Shown: positions 52,845 through 63,882, numbered from the stretch's first letter. The stretch: DNA of 64,000 bases from JBBDJB01 sp040880125 (GCA_040880125.1 JBBDJB010000043.1:21030-85029); one strand, 5' to 3'. Numbers and translations: made by a program. The notes: generated by a model not told the origin, from the letters alone.

Positions 52845-54283
52845 AGTACCAAGCGCAATGCCACGACGCCTATGCCTTGGCGGAGTATGTCGAGAAGATT
52901 TTCATCCCCGCCATGAAGAGCAAGGGTGCCGGCTATCAGCAGGGGTATCGGAAGGCTGCCCGGTACGTCGCCGAGTACGCCGGGCGGGACATTGAGGTCG
53001 CCGCCATCCAGGGGGCGCTACTCGACGCCTTCAGACATTGGCTGATCGACAACAAAGGCCTCGCACCCACGACGGCGGAAAACTGCTTCTACAAGGTGCG
53101 TCGCATCGCGGAGCACGCCACACGCTCGCCCGGGCAGCCGGGAGACATCGACCGTGGCGAGTTGGGGGAGTGGTTTGAAGAGTCGTTCGCCCCCCAGCGG
53201 CTGACCGGATTGACAAAGGACACGTGGAGACGATATCGCCGTACCATCGACGTGTTTGGTGGATTTCTCCGTCGACCGCCGAAGCTCTCGGACCTGGCAC
53301 CTTTTCAATTGAAAGACTTCGATGCGTGGTGTCGGACTTTTTTCAATCCGAGCATACGGCCGGATACGAAAAACATTCATTATGTCAGCATTCTGTCCCT
53401 GGCTCGGCATGCTCACTCGTCGCTCTTTCCGGAGCGGCGCGGAAGCGGGCTTCACAAGCCGGTGGCTCGCGACCATGCGCTGCTCGCCCTGCCGGAGCGT
53501 TCGTTGCTCCGCTACCTATTCGAGCACTACCTGCCGAGTCGCGACGTGTCGCCACGGTACGCCTGCGACGCGGCGAAGTACGTCAAGGTGTTCGATAACT
53601 GGTCGGGCGGCGCCACGGTGGATGATCTGACGGGCGAGCTATTGGGCCAGTACGTCGACCACCTGGAAGCGAAGGGGTGCAGTCGAAAGACCATCACCAA
53701 TAACCGCGGGCTGTTGCTTTCACTCTGGCGGCATGCTCACGACCAGTACGCGACGGACCGCAAGCCGGAGGCGGTACGGATGCCGAGCAAGGATATTCCC
53801 GAGCGGCAGACGGGGTGGAAGCCGGAGCAAGTCGCCCGTCTGCTTCGGGAGTGTCAGAAGCTCACCGGCTGGATTCGCGACGGGGTGAAGCGTGGCGATT
53901 ACTTCGATTGCGTCATTCGCATCGGCTGGGATTCGAGTCTGCGGCTCGGCGACATTTTCAAACTGGACGCGGAGAGCATCCTGCCCGATGGGCGGCTGTT
54001 GGTCGTTCTCGAAAAAGAGGCCCGACCGCACACCGCCTATGTCCATCCGTCAACGCTGGCGACGATCCGACGTATAGCACCCGATGGGGACGAACACCCG
54101 TTGGCGTGGCCGTTCGGCGTGAAGGCGTTTCGGGCGCAGTTTCACGCGCTGGTCAAAGCGGCTCGGCTCGTGGGGAGTTTCACGACGTTGCGGTCCAGCA
54201 GCGATGCACAGTGCCGCCAGACGCGGAGCCAGATGCCGCCGGAACTGCCCACCGTCGACGAACTGAAAGGGGGTGCGAAATGA
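52841..54283 (+). CDS. Tyrosine recombinase-like protein lacking the catalytic tyrosine
   Basis: 480 residues with three core-binding segments (about 10-105, 110-200, 215-315) and a truncated catalytic domain: Arg in WDSSLRLGDIF, Lys in VLEKEARPHTA and TLRSSSDAQ in place of HxxR. The sequence ends about 30 residues later without the GH box or nucleophilic tyrosine. It should bind but not cut DNA unless it functions with a partner. ATGA overlaps both neighbours. Confidence 0.78.
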   Translation: MKYQAQCHDAYALAEYVEKIFIPAMKSKGAGYQQGYRKAARYVAEYAGRDIEVAAIQGALLDAFRHWLIDNKGLAPTTAENCFYKVRRIAEHATRSPGQPGDIDRGELGEWFEESFAPQRLTGLTKDTWRRYRRTIDVFGGFLRRPPKLSDLAPFQLKDFDAWCRTFFNPSIRPDTKNIHYVSILSLARHAHSSLFPERRGSGLHKPVARDHALLALPERSLLRYLFEHYLPSRDVSPRYACDAAKYVKVFDNWSGGATVDDLTGELLGQYVDHLEAKGCSRKTITNNRGLLLSLWRHAHDQYATDRKPEAVRMPSKDIPERQTGWKPEQVARLLRECQKLTGWIRDGVKRGDYFDCVIRIGWDSSLRLGDIFKLDAESILPDGRLLVVLEKEARPHTAYVHPSTLATIRRIAPDGDEHPLAWPFGVKAFRAQFHALVKAARLVGSFTTLRSSSDAQCRQTRSQMPPELPTVDELKGGAK

Positions 54284-55218
54284 AACGGCGAACCTATCCG
54301 CTGTGGCTCGTGTTCGACCGCTTCAGGCACCATCGAAAGCGACTGACGGAACGCACGTTCGGCAAGTACGAAACGGTCCTGCGCCACTTCGAGAGTTATC
54401 TAGGCCGAACCGCCACGACCGGCGACTTGAAGAACCGCGTCGCGGAGGACTGGCTTACTTGGCTGGTCGAAGTACGCGGCTGTACGCCAGTGACCGCCAA
54501 CGGCTATTCGGAACGCATCTGCTGCTTGTGGAAGTGGGCGGTAAACCACCGGCTGGCCAAGGGCTTCCCCGACGTTCAGCGACTCAAGGAACCGAAGCGA
54601 CGGCCCCGAGCGCTGACGAACGACGAAGTGAGCAAGCTGTTGTGGAGCGTGTCGAAGGAGCGCAGAAACATGGACGGCACACCTGCTGCGGATTGGTGGC
54701 GGGCGTTGATTCTCGTGCTGGTCGATTCAGGCTGGCGAGTGGGCGCGGCGCTGTCCCTGCGATGGGAACATGTCGACTTCGCGGCCGGTCTGGCGGAGGT
54801 GAAGGCCGAGCACCAAAAGCACGGCGCCGACGATATTAAGCGGCTCCACCCCGAAACCTTGACGGCACTGCGGAAGGTCAAGCAGGCGCACCCCGAGGTG
54901 TTCGGCTGGGCACTGGTGATTGCCAATCGGATTTACGCACCGTGGAAACGGATACGCAAGCGGGCCGGCATTCCGGTCGAACGCGACTTTGCCTTTCATA
55001 CGTTCCGCCGCACGATGATTACGAACGTCGCGGCCGTCGCTGGGGATCAGGTGGCGTGCGACTTCGCCCAACATTCCAGCGTGGCCATCACACGGGCGAG
55101 GTACTTGGACCCGACGAACGCGAGCCGCAAGCACCCCGTCGATATTGTGGGGCATCCGTGGTCAGAAGCGGAAGGCGGCGAGAAAGGGGCCGGCGATGAA
55201 CCGACGAACGACAATTAG
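54280..55218 (+). CDS. Complete tyrosine recombinase of the cassette
   Basis: 312 residues with a single core-binding domain (about 5-105) and all catalytic residues: Arg in SGWRVGAALSLRW, Lys in AEHQKHGADD, HTFRR (HxxR), His in AQHSSVAITRA and Tyr in RARYLDP. It is the only member of the six-gene cassette that appears fully active. Coupled to the upstream truncated recombinase by ATGA. Confidence 0.88.
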   Translation: MKRRTYPLWLVFDRFRHHRKRLTERTFGKYETVLRHFESYLGRTATTGDLKNRVAEDWLTWLVEVRGCTPVTANGYSERICCLWKWAVNHRLAKGFPDVQRLKEPKRRPRALTNDEVSKLLWSVSKERRNMDGTPAADWWRALILVLVDSGWRVGAALSLRWEHVDFAAGLAEVKAEHQKHGADDIKRLHPETLTALRKVKQAHPEVFGWALVIANRIYAPWKRIRKRAGIPVERDFAFHTFRRTMITNVAAVAGDQVACDFAQHSSVAITRARYLDPTNASRKHPVDIVGHPWSEAEGGEKGAGDEPTNDN

Positions 55219-55276
55219 CCAGTGCGGCGATGCGCGCCGCGTGCGTTCTGTGTCACTTTTGAAAGAGGGGTTTGCC

Positions 55277-55405
55277 ATGAGTGAAGCTAACGAGATTCGT
55301 GAACCACGTACCGAAGCGGAGCCGTCGGGTGGTGGAATCGTTCTGGTCGACGAATCCTCAATTGTGATGATCGACGAATCGTCAATCCTGTTGGTGCACA
55401 AGTAG
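55277..55405 (+). CDS. 42-residue peptide with repeated DESSI motif
   Basis: MSEANEIREPRTEAEPSGGG followed by the repeated VDESSIVMIDESSILLVHK. AAAGAGGGG 9 bases before ATG 55277 supports the start; an in-frame ATG at 55196 overlapping the recombinase gene is possible. The tandem I/V-x-D-E-S-S-I unit resembles a short beta-strand or precursor repeat. No family is recognised. Confidence 0.5.
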   Translation: MSEANEIREPRTEAEPSGGGIVLVDESSIVMIDESSILLVHK

Positions 55406-55485
55406 TGCTGCGGTAGGGCGTGGTGCTGCTTTGTTCGTGGCGACGTTCGCCGCGAGATTGTTTGACTTTCGATAGGGGAAAGACG

Positions 55486-56688
55486 ATGGGACGAAAACGA
55501 AAATTGCCACCGGGCTTGTGGGAACGTGGCGGCACGTACTATGCCCGATTCCGCGCCGGGGGGAGATCGGTTTGCAAAAGCCTCTCTCGCGACTTGGATA
55601 TCGCCAAGCGGAAGCTCAACGAGATGCGCGTGAATGCGGACAAGAACCGGCTCGATATGCTCGACTTGGATTGCCCCTGGCAGGAGGCCAGAGCGGCGTT
55701 TCTCAACTGGGCCAAGGGCAACATCCGCAACCCACGCGACTACGAGCGCGACCTTGAGCGATTCGAGGCGTTCGTGCCGATCCAGAACGTTCGGCAGATC
55801 ACCGCCAGCCATATCGACAAGTATCGAGCCCATCGGCTGGATGCCGGGGGAGTCTCGCCCCGGACCGTCAACCGGGAGGTGAGCACGATCAATAACCTTC
55901 TGAACAAAGCGGCCGACAGGTTCCGCATGATCGACCACAACCCCATCGCTGGCGTGAAGCCACTGTCGCACGACGCCTTGAAAAAGAAACGGCGGTCCCT
56001 CACGCACGAGGAAATCGAGGAACTGATTAAGAAGTCGCCCGAGCACCTGCGGCCGGTCTGGACGATGTTCGCCAGAACGGGCGTGCGGAAGTCGGAGCTA
56101 GTCTCCCTGCGATTCGAGGATGTTGACTGGCCGGGGCGGTCCATCACGATCCGGGCCGAGATTGCCAAGGGGAAGCGGTCGCGGGAAATCCCCCTGGACG
56201 ATGAAATGATGGGGGAACTTCAGCGCCTGCGGAAAGAGGCGTGGGGCCGCGAGCCGGTGCCGGGCCGGACCCGGAAGCTGACCGAACAGCAGGCCGCCAG
56301 CTTCTCCGCCGAGCACGTCTTTGTGACCACGGCCAACACCCCCTGGCGGAATAATCTGCTGACGCGATTCTATTCCTACTGCAAAGCGGCGGGCATCGAG
56401 GGGGCGAAGCGTGGCGGGAGCGTCGACATTCACTCCCTGCGCGTCTCTTCGGCAACGCTCATGCTGGAACGCGGAGCCAACCCGAAGGCCGTACAAGCCA
56501 TCCTGGGGCATTCCACGCTGACCATGACGATGAACGTCTACGCCAAGGCCACCGACCGGAGCATGCGGGATGCCGTGGCGCTGTTGTCCGGCACGAAGGC
56601 GAGCCCGCCCGAGGGTATCCTTGCGATGCACCGCGACGATAAGGGGGCCGAAAATCGACAGAATGCGCGCGCTGTCGCCAGTGCTTGA
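55486..56688 (+). CDS. int: Integrase of the element (tyrosine recombinase)
   Basis: 400 residues. An arm-type N-terminal segment (LPPGLWERGGTYYARFRAGG) precedes a core-binding domain (about 70-165) and a catalytic domain with Arg in RTGVRKSELVSLRFED, Lys in EIAKGKRSREIPL, HSLRVSSATLML, LGHSTLTMTM and Tyr in VYAKAT. Its end lies 41 bp from attR, the usual location of the integrase acting at the tRNA-His site. AGGGGAAAG precedes ATG 55486. Confidence 0.92.
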   Translation: MGRKRKLPPGLWERGGTYYARFRAGGRSVCKSLSRDLDIAKRKLNEMRVNADKNRLDMLDLDCPWQEARAAFLNWAKGNIRNPRDYERDLERFEAFVPIQNVRQITASHIDKYRAHRLDAGGVSPRTVNREVSTINNLLNKAADRFRMIDHNPIAGVKPLSHDALKKKRRSLTHEEIEELIKKSPEHLRPVWTMFARTGVRKSELVSLRFEDVDWPGRSITIRAEIAKGKRSREIPLDDEMMGELQRLRKEAWGREPVPGRTRKLTEQQAASFSAEHVFVTTANTPWRNNLLTRFYSYCKAAGIEGAKRGGSVDIHSLRVSSATLMLERGANPKAVQAILGHSTLTMTMNVYAKATDRSMRDAVALLSGTKASPPEGILAMHRDDKGAENRQNARAVASA

Positions 56689-56729
56689 CGTAAGGTGTTG
56701 TGGCGTAAAGGACTTTGAGGCGTAACCTT

Positions 56730-56778
56730 TGGATTGTGGTTCCAGAAGTCGGGGGTTCAAATCCCCTCAGCCACCCCT
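56730..56778 (+). other. attR: second copy of the tRNA-His 3' core
   Basis: Exact 49-bp copy of 34702-34750, starting TGGATTGTGGTTCCAG. It lacks the acceptor stem 5' half and D-arm, so it is not a functional tRNA. Confidence 0.93.
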
Positions 56779-56974
56779 TTTTTGCTGAAAATTGCTGCAC
56801 GCCCGATTGCTCCGCCGGCCAGCGACGTTCTCGGGCTTTCTCGTGCGCCGAGTCGGTTGCCTGCCTGTGCCATGCAGCGTCAGGGTTAGTTACAATGGCG
56901 CCGGCTGTCTCCCGCGCGATGGGGGCGATCGAGCGGGGTCTGGCAATAGCATCCTTTCGTCCAACAGGTGCCGC

Positions 56975-57421
56975 ATGAATCGACTTCTCAACCTCGACGC
57001 CGCCGGCTGGCGGGTTTCGCTGGGTATGCTCGCGGTTCGGGTGGTCGTCGGAGCCGCCTTCGTTTTCCACGGTTGGCCGAAGATCCAGAATCCGATGGAG
57101 TGGATGGGTCCCGACGCTCCCGTGCCCGGCATCCTGCAGGCGGTGGCGGCGGTGTCGGAGTTCGTCGGCGGGATGGCCCTAGTGGCGGGGCTGCTGACGC
57201 CGCTGGCAGCGCTGTGCCTGGCCGGCACGATGATCGGCGCGCTCAGCTATCATCTCAACAGCGGCGATCCATTTGTTCCCGGCCCACAGGGCGGCCCCTC
57301 CTGGGAACTTGCCGCCACGTACCTGGCCGTCGCCGTGGCGGTGCTGCTGATCGGCCCCGGCAGAGCCTCGGTCGACGCGTTGCTGTTCGGCCGCCCGAGA
57401 AATTACCAGCAAGCGGATTGA
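56975..57421 (+). CDS. DoxX family membrane protein
   Basis: 148 residues with four predicted membrane helices and the DoxX signatures VVVGAAFVFHGWPKI and FVGGMALVAGLLTPLAAL. DoxX-type proteins are inner-membrane proteins linked to redox or thiol stress, with no settled reaction. ATG 56975 follows CAACAGGTGCC, a modest ribosome site. First chromosomal gene after the element; it was probably originally downstream of tRNA-His. Confidence 0.85.
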   Translation: MNRLLNLDAAGWRVSLGMLAVRVVVGAAFVFHGWPKIQNPMEWMGPDAPVPGILQAVAAVSEFVGGMALVAGLLTPLAALCLAGTMIGALSYHLNSGDPFVPGPQGGPSWELAATYLAVAVAVLLIGPGRASVDALLFGRPRNYQQAD

Positions 57422-57510
57422 GCTTGTGGGGGACGGATTCGTTCGGCACCGGGCGGCTTAGCCCGCTGGGTCCGGCGCCAATCCGCCGGGCGTGTTTCGG
57501 CTCCCCGATT

Positions 57511-57576
57511 CACACAGACAAGAACATCTGTGGCACCGGGCATTAACCAGACAAGAACCGTCTGTGCCACGGCCGA
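57511..57576. repeat. Two degenerate family A repeats
   Basis: CACACAGACAAGAACATCTG followed by TGGCACC, and CAGACAAGAACCGTCTGTGCCAC about 40 bases later (written in two blocks: CAGACAAGAACC, GTCTGTGCCAC). Confidence 0.6.
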
Positions 57577-57609
57577 TTGAATCGCCTTGCTGCGGTCCGC
57601 CCCACGCGC

Positions 57610-57647
57610 AAAAAAAGCCCCCGGAAAGGCCGGGTCCCAGGGGGGCT
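57610..57647 (-). terminator. Rho-independent terminator
   Basis: On the minus strand AGCCCCC (57641-57647) pairs with GGGGGCT (57616-57622), enclosing CCTGGGACCCGGCC..., and is followed by seven Ts (57610-57616). Confidence 0.75.
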
Positions 57648-57921
57648 AAGGACACCATTCTATTCCGGGAGCGATTGGACGCTTCGCGGCGATCTGCTGC
57701 CTGGGGCACGTGGGTGCCGACTGCAATCGCCGCTGTTGATTTTGAGTTGTGCCCGCCTCCTCGTCCGTCCGCTTGCCGTGACCGTTGCTGAAACGGCCAG
57801 CGCGGCAACCGATCGACTGGATTGGTGACTGCTGGGGCTGAACTTGGGACAAGTTCAAGAGAGGGGCAAAACGGCTGCGGCCTCCCTGCCTCGCCCGTAC
57901 GCACGCCCGGCTGTGCTTGAG
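57616..57921 (-). ncRNA. Candidate noncoding RNA of about 0.3 kb
   Basis: A near-consensus promoter (TTGACC, 17-bp spacer, TATTCT) would start a minus-strand transcript near 57921 that ends at a strong terminator at 57610. Reading frames inside lack a convincing start with a ribosome site. Self-complementary stretches such as CTTGAACTTG/CCAAGTTCAG suggest structure. I do not recognise RNase P RNA, tmRNA, SRP RNA or 6S RNA signatures. Confidence 0.45.
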
Positions 57922-57927
57922 GCGGGG

Positions 57928-57956
57928 AGAATACGCCGATCTTTTTTCGCGGTCAA
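57928..57956 (-). promoter_or_regulatory. Near-consensus sigma-70 promoter
   Basis: TTGACC at 57956-57951 and TATTCT at 57933-57928 on the minus strand with an exact 17-bp spacer containing an A-run. It drives the region toward the terminator at 57610. Confidence 0.6.
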
Positions 57957-58113
57957 GTCCGGTTTGCGGCGAATTAATCCCTGACAATTCCAGCGAGCTT
58001 CCGGCTCGTCCGGCAGGGATCTACGAAAGCGGCAAGCAGCATTCGCCTTGCACCGTCACGTGGCTGAATTCTTCCGAATTCAGCGACACGGTCGCGCAGT
58101 GCGGGCCTTGCTC

Positions 58114-61401
<3,288 letters not shown>

Positions 61402-61573
61402 GGTCGGTCTTAATTCCTGGTCTGGAGGCGATCGCGGCGGCTGGGTCTTAACGTCGGACCGGCGCAAACCGTCGGCCGGTCAGGCTGGGTCTAAAATCGC
61501 TCAAGATTAGCACGGGCGAGCGGTTACGTTCAAGGGGCCGGGATATGGGGTAGTGTCCTAGCGGGAAGTTGCT

Positions 61574-61735
61574 GGGCGAACCTTTCGACGGATGCCGTAG
61601 TCAGGATAAGCGGCTGACGCTGGATCAAAACGGCGTCAGCCAGGATTGCGGCCCGCGTCTTGGTGGCGCACCGGATTTATATCCCGGCGTAGGGACCGGC
61701 TTTGACCGGCTGGGTTCGACTCCCCCGCTTTCCGC
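61574..61735. other. Noncoding left end of the island with a hairpin
   Basis: A perfect 9-bp stem (GGCTGACGC at 61612, GCGTCAGCC at 61633) and a T-arm-like GGGTTCGACTCCC near 61707 lie between the left terminal repeat and the restriction gene stop. No gene is supported. It may be a transposase-binding end or the terminator region of the minus-strand operon. Confidence 0.45.
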
Positions 61736-63454
61736 TCATTTAGGCTCGATACTCCAGGCCTTGACGGCAAGGTCGGCCAAGAACTCTTGTCTGTCATTGA
61801 TTTGTTCGTCGCCCCAGCTTCCAGAGCCGTACTTCTCAACAAGATCAAGCGTGAGACGCGTGCTGTTGGAGACTTTGTACGCTTTAATCTTCTCAGCGAA
61901 AGACGTGCTTCGCAGTTCAGCGTTCACCTTGGGGTTAAGAAGAACCATGTTGCCAAGGCGCGAGTACAAAGAATTTGCCATAGCGTCTGGTATGTGTGCC
62001 CAGTGGTCACTGCGCCCACCCTGCGGCAGCACGTGCTCCAGATTCAACACGGCTTCGTCATCGGAAAGCATGTAAGGCTCTTGAGAGTCGATAAACGCTT
62101 CCTCTAAAGCCCGTAAGTAGAATCGCGCCACTTTAGCGTCCCGCACACGAAGACCTGTAAAGTAGTGTCTAAATGCGTCGTCGCGTGGTATGACCGAGTG
62201 TTCGTCTACAAGCGCAGCGGCTAATTCCTTTAGGTTTTTGATTTTTTCTTCTCGAACCTTCACCGCACATTCTGCAAGAGCACGCTCGGTCGGCCCAGAG
62301 GAGCCACCGCCTGCGGCGTTGAGGCGGACCGTCGCCGCGACAAGCCATTTAACAGTCTTCTTAACTTCGTTCTCTGGAAACTTGCTCAGTACCGACAAGA
62401 GAAGTGGGCGCAGCCTCTCCACTTTTAATGTCTTCAAGGTTCGCAGGCCATTGCGAGTAGCGGCCCCAAAACTATTCCAAAGCTCGTGGTCTGGATTCAA
62501 AATGGCTGCGTACTGCGTGGCATGCTCTACGAGCCGCATTGCGAATTCCACCGCTGCCCGCTTATTTGCTATTTCATCCTTGATCTTGTGGAATAGCTCT
62601 CTTTTCCTTGTAAGTCCGTAATATGACCCCCAAAGCTGGCGGACATATTCCGCCGTTGGGTCTTTGGAGGATATTGTTGCTAAAGCTCCCTCCATTCGCT
62701 GCCAACATCCGCGAGTTTCATCTAGCCTGTCTCCGGACTTTCCGAAGAGATAATTCTTGAGCAAATCAGCGGTCGAAAGCTCAAGGCCTCGGTCATTGAG
62801 GGTTTCAAAGATGATGAATGCGTCGGCAGCGTCCTGAACGGTTACGCGGATCACTTGCGCGTGATCTCGCAAGAAGTTTATCCAGTCTGCTAATGCTCGG
62901 CTGGCGTCGGATGGTGCGTATTGTTCCCATACATTTTGGAAGTATTTTTTGGAGACTTCGTGAGCCCGCTTGATCTTTTTATGCGATGGGCTCTGTGCGG
63001 TGATATCAGGGCTCCGGTCGTCAGGGCGGCTAACGATCCATCCTTGATAGAAGGGATTGTCGACCTCGTTGAGCGTCAGCCGAGCAGGATATTCACGTGT
63101 TTCCATGTCGAAGCGAAGGAGGTACTGCCGCTCGATGTTCTCCGCCATATCCACGTCGCCCACGTCAAGGAATTGATTTCGGATGGCGGCTAAGATGATC
63201 GAAACCGTCGCTAGGCGTTGCTGGCCATCAACAATCTCCAGCCTTCCGTCGCGCCCGATTGCGACAACGCTTCCGAGGAAGTACTCGCTCGTTCCCTTGT
63301 CCGGCGCTCTGCGGATGGCCCCAGCTAAATCTTCCAACAGCGAAGATACTTGGTCTGCCTTCCACGCATACGATCGCTGGTATGGCGGGACAAACAAATC
63401 ATTATCCGCCAAGATGTGCGCAAGCCCCTCTCTCGATGCGTCCAAGAACTGCAT
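61736..63454 (-). CDS. GmrSD-like restriction enzyme (DUF262-DUF1524 fusion)
   Basis: 572 residues. The N-terminal DUF262 domain has FVPPYQRSYAW and the nucleotide-binding VDGQQRLAT (DGQQR at 76-80). The C-terminal DUF1524 domain has the HNH-like NLEHVLPQ (about residue 474) and RLGNMVLLNPKVNAEL. This is the fused arrangement of GmrSD type IV enzymes, which cut DNA with modified cytosines in phages; target specificity cannot be read here. It is transcribed with the small regulator 12 bp upstream. Confidence 0.85.
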   Translation of the reverse strand: MQFLDASREGLAHILADNDLFVPPYQRSYAWKADQVSSLLEDLAGAIRRAPDKGTSEYFLGSVVAIGRDGRLEIVDGQQRLATVSIILAAIRNQFLDVGDVDMAENIERQYLLRFDMETREYPARLTLNEVDNPFYQGWIVSRPDDRSPDITAQSPSHKKIKRAHEVSKKYFQNVWEQYAPSDASRALADWINFLRDHAQVIRVTVQDAADAFIIFETLNDRGLELSTADLLKNYLFGKSGDRLDETRGCWQRMEGALATISSKDPTAEYVRQLWGSYYGLTRKRELFHKIKDEIANKRAAVEFAMRLVEHATQYAAILNPDHELWNSFGAATRNGLRTLKTLKVERLRPLLLSVLSKFPENEVKKTVKWLVAATVRLNAAGGGSSGPTERALAECAVKVREEKIKNLKELAAALVDEHSVIPRDDAFRHYFTGLRVRDAKVARFYLRALEEAFIDSQEPYMLSDDEAVLNLEHVLPQGGRSDHWAHIPDAMANSLYSRLGNMVLLNPKVNAELRSTSFAEKIKAYKVSNSTRLTLDLVEKYGSGSWGDEQINDRQEFLADLAVKAWSIEPK

Positions 63455-63466
63455 AAAACATCCGCC

Positions 63467-63694
63467 TTACCTGTGTGTGCGGAGAAATTGCACGGGGAGA
63501 TTGGCTTCCTCAAGCTCTGCCCTGGCTACACGCCGTAGCCTCTCCCGCACCCAGGCGGAAACTGGAATCCCAGCCAATTCCGCAGCTATCGAAAAGGCCG
63601 CCTTTTCGCCTTCGGAAACCCGAATGTTGAATGGGACGTCTTTGCGATTTGGCGAACGCCCCGAAGCCTTATGGTGTCTCTGTTTATCGCTCAT
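63467..63694 (-). CDS. Ribbon-helix-helix-like regulator of the island
   Basis: 75 residues (MSDKQRHHKASGRSPNRKDV...). The segment VPFNIRVSEGEKAAFSIAAELAG with VSAWVRERLRRVA fits a CopG/Arc-type ribbon-helix-helix DNA-binding protein. ATG 63694 coincides with the predicted transcription start, so the mRNA is likely leaderless; upstream TTG 63712 would overlap the -10 box. The gene precedes the restriction gene and probably represses its promoter. Confidence 0.7.
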   Translation of the reverse strand: MSDKQRHHKASGRSPNRKDVPFNIRVSEGEKAAFSIAAELAGIPVSAWVRERLRRVARAELEEANLPVQFLRTHR

Positions 63695-63700
63695 GTCGGA

Positions 63701-63728
63701 ATTGTAACGCAAAATAGTTTACAGTCAA
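63701..63728 (-). promoter_or_regulatory. Promoter of the regulator-restriction operon
   Basis: TTGACT at 63728-63723 and TACAAT at 63706-63701 on the minus strand, 16-bp spacer. The -10 is 7 bases from the ATG at 63694. Confidence 0.72.
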
Positions 63729-63766
63729 CCCAAAACAGCATTTACTGTAACGCAATATGCGTTACA
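63703..63766. promoter_or_regulatory. Operator half-sites for the island regulator
   Basis: TGTAACGCA at 63703-63711 overlaps the -10 box. At 63746-63766 the same 9-mer and its exact inverse TGCGTTACA form a palindrome around ATA, just upstream of the -35. Three copies of one half-site around a promoter fit repression by the ribbon-helix-helix protein. Confidence 0.68.
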
Positions 63767-63882
63767 ATTCGGCGGTGAACAAAAAACCCGGAAGGGACTG
63801 CAATCCCAACCGGGGCAGCAACTAGGCCGGTAAGCCCAGTCGCAGAGAAGTCTGGGGCGATTAGACAGGCTGTTCAGGAATT
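63767..63882. other. Noncoding right end of the island
   Basis: No gene is seen. CCCGG-AAGGG...CCC-AA-CCGGG and GGCCGGTAAGCCC suggest local stems that might matter for transposase or integrase recognition. Confidence 0.35.

Larger units (their letters stand above)
34702..56778. mobile_element. 22-kb integrated element at tRNA-His, phage-satellite-like
   Basis: It is bounded by exact 49-bp direct repeats of the tRNA 3' end; a complete tyrosine integrase ends 41 bp before attR. The unit is 22,028 bp long. Gene order: HTH protein, iteron-like repeats, two excisionase-like HTH proteins, ParB-like protein, primase, D5-type helicase, small-terminase candidate, ERCC4 nuclease, large terminase, tape-measure-like protein, lipoproteins, TIGR04255 cargo, six-gene recombinase cassette, small peptide, integrase. 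No capsid, portal, protease or tail-tube gene is recognised, and no conjugation gene. Host palindromic repeats are absent inside. Confidence 0.9.

Noticed and set aside
56459..57070. 203-codon minus-strand ORF with a similar sequence
   Set aside because: It runs across the attR copy of the tRNA and the antisense of the integrase and DoxX genes.
57458..57904. 148-codon minus-strand ORF over the candidate noncoding RNA
   Set aside because: It reads straight through the terminator hairpin and repeats, and has low-complexity composition without a ribosome site.
61690..61735. T-arm-like GGGTTCGACTCCC suggesting a tRNA or tmRNA remnant at the island's left end
   Set aside because: The flanking bases do not form a five-pair T-stem, and no acceptor or anticodon arm is present.
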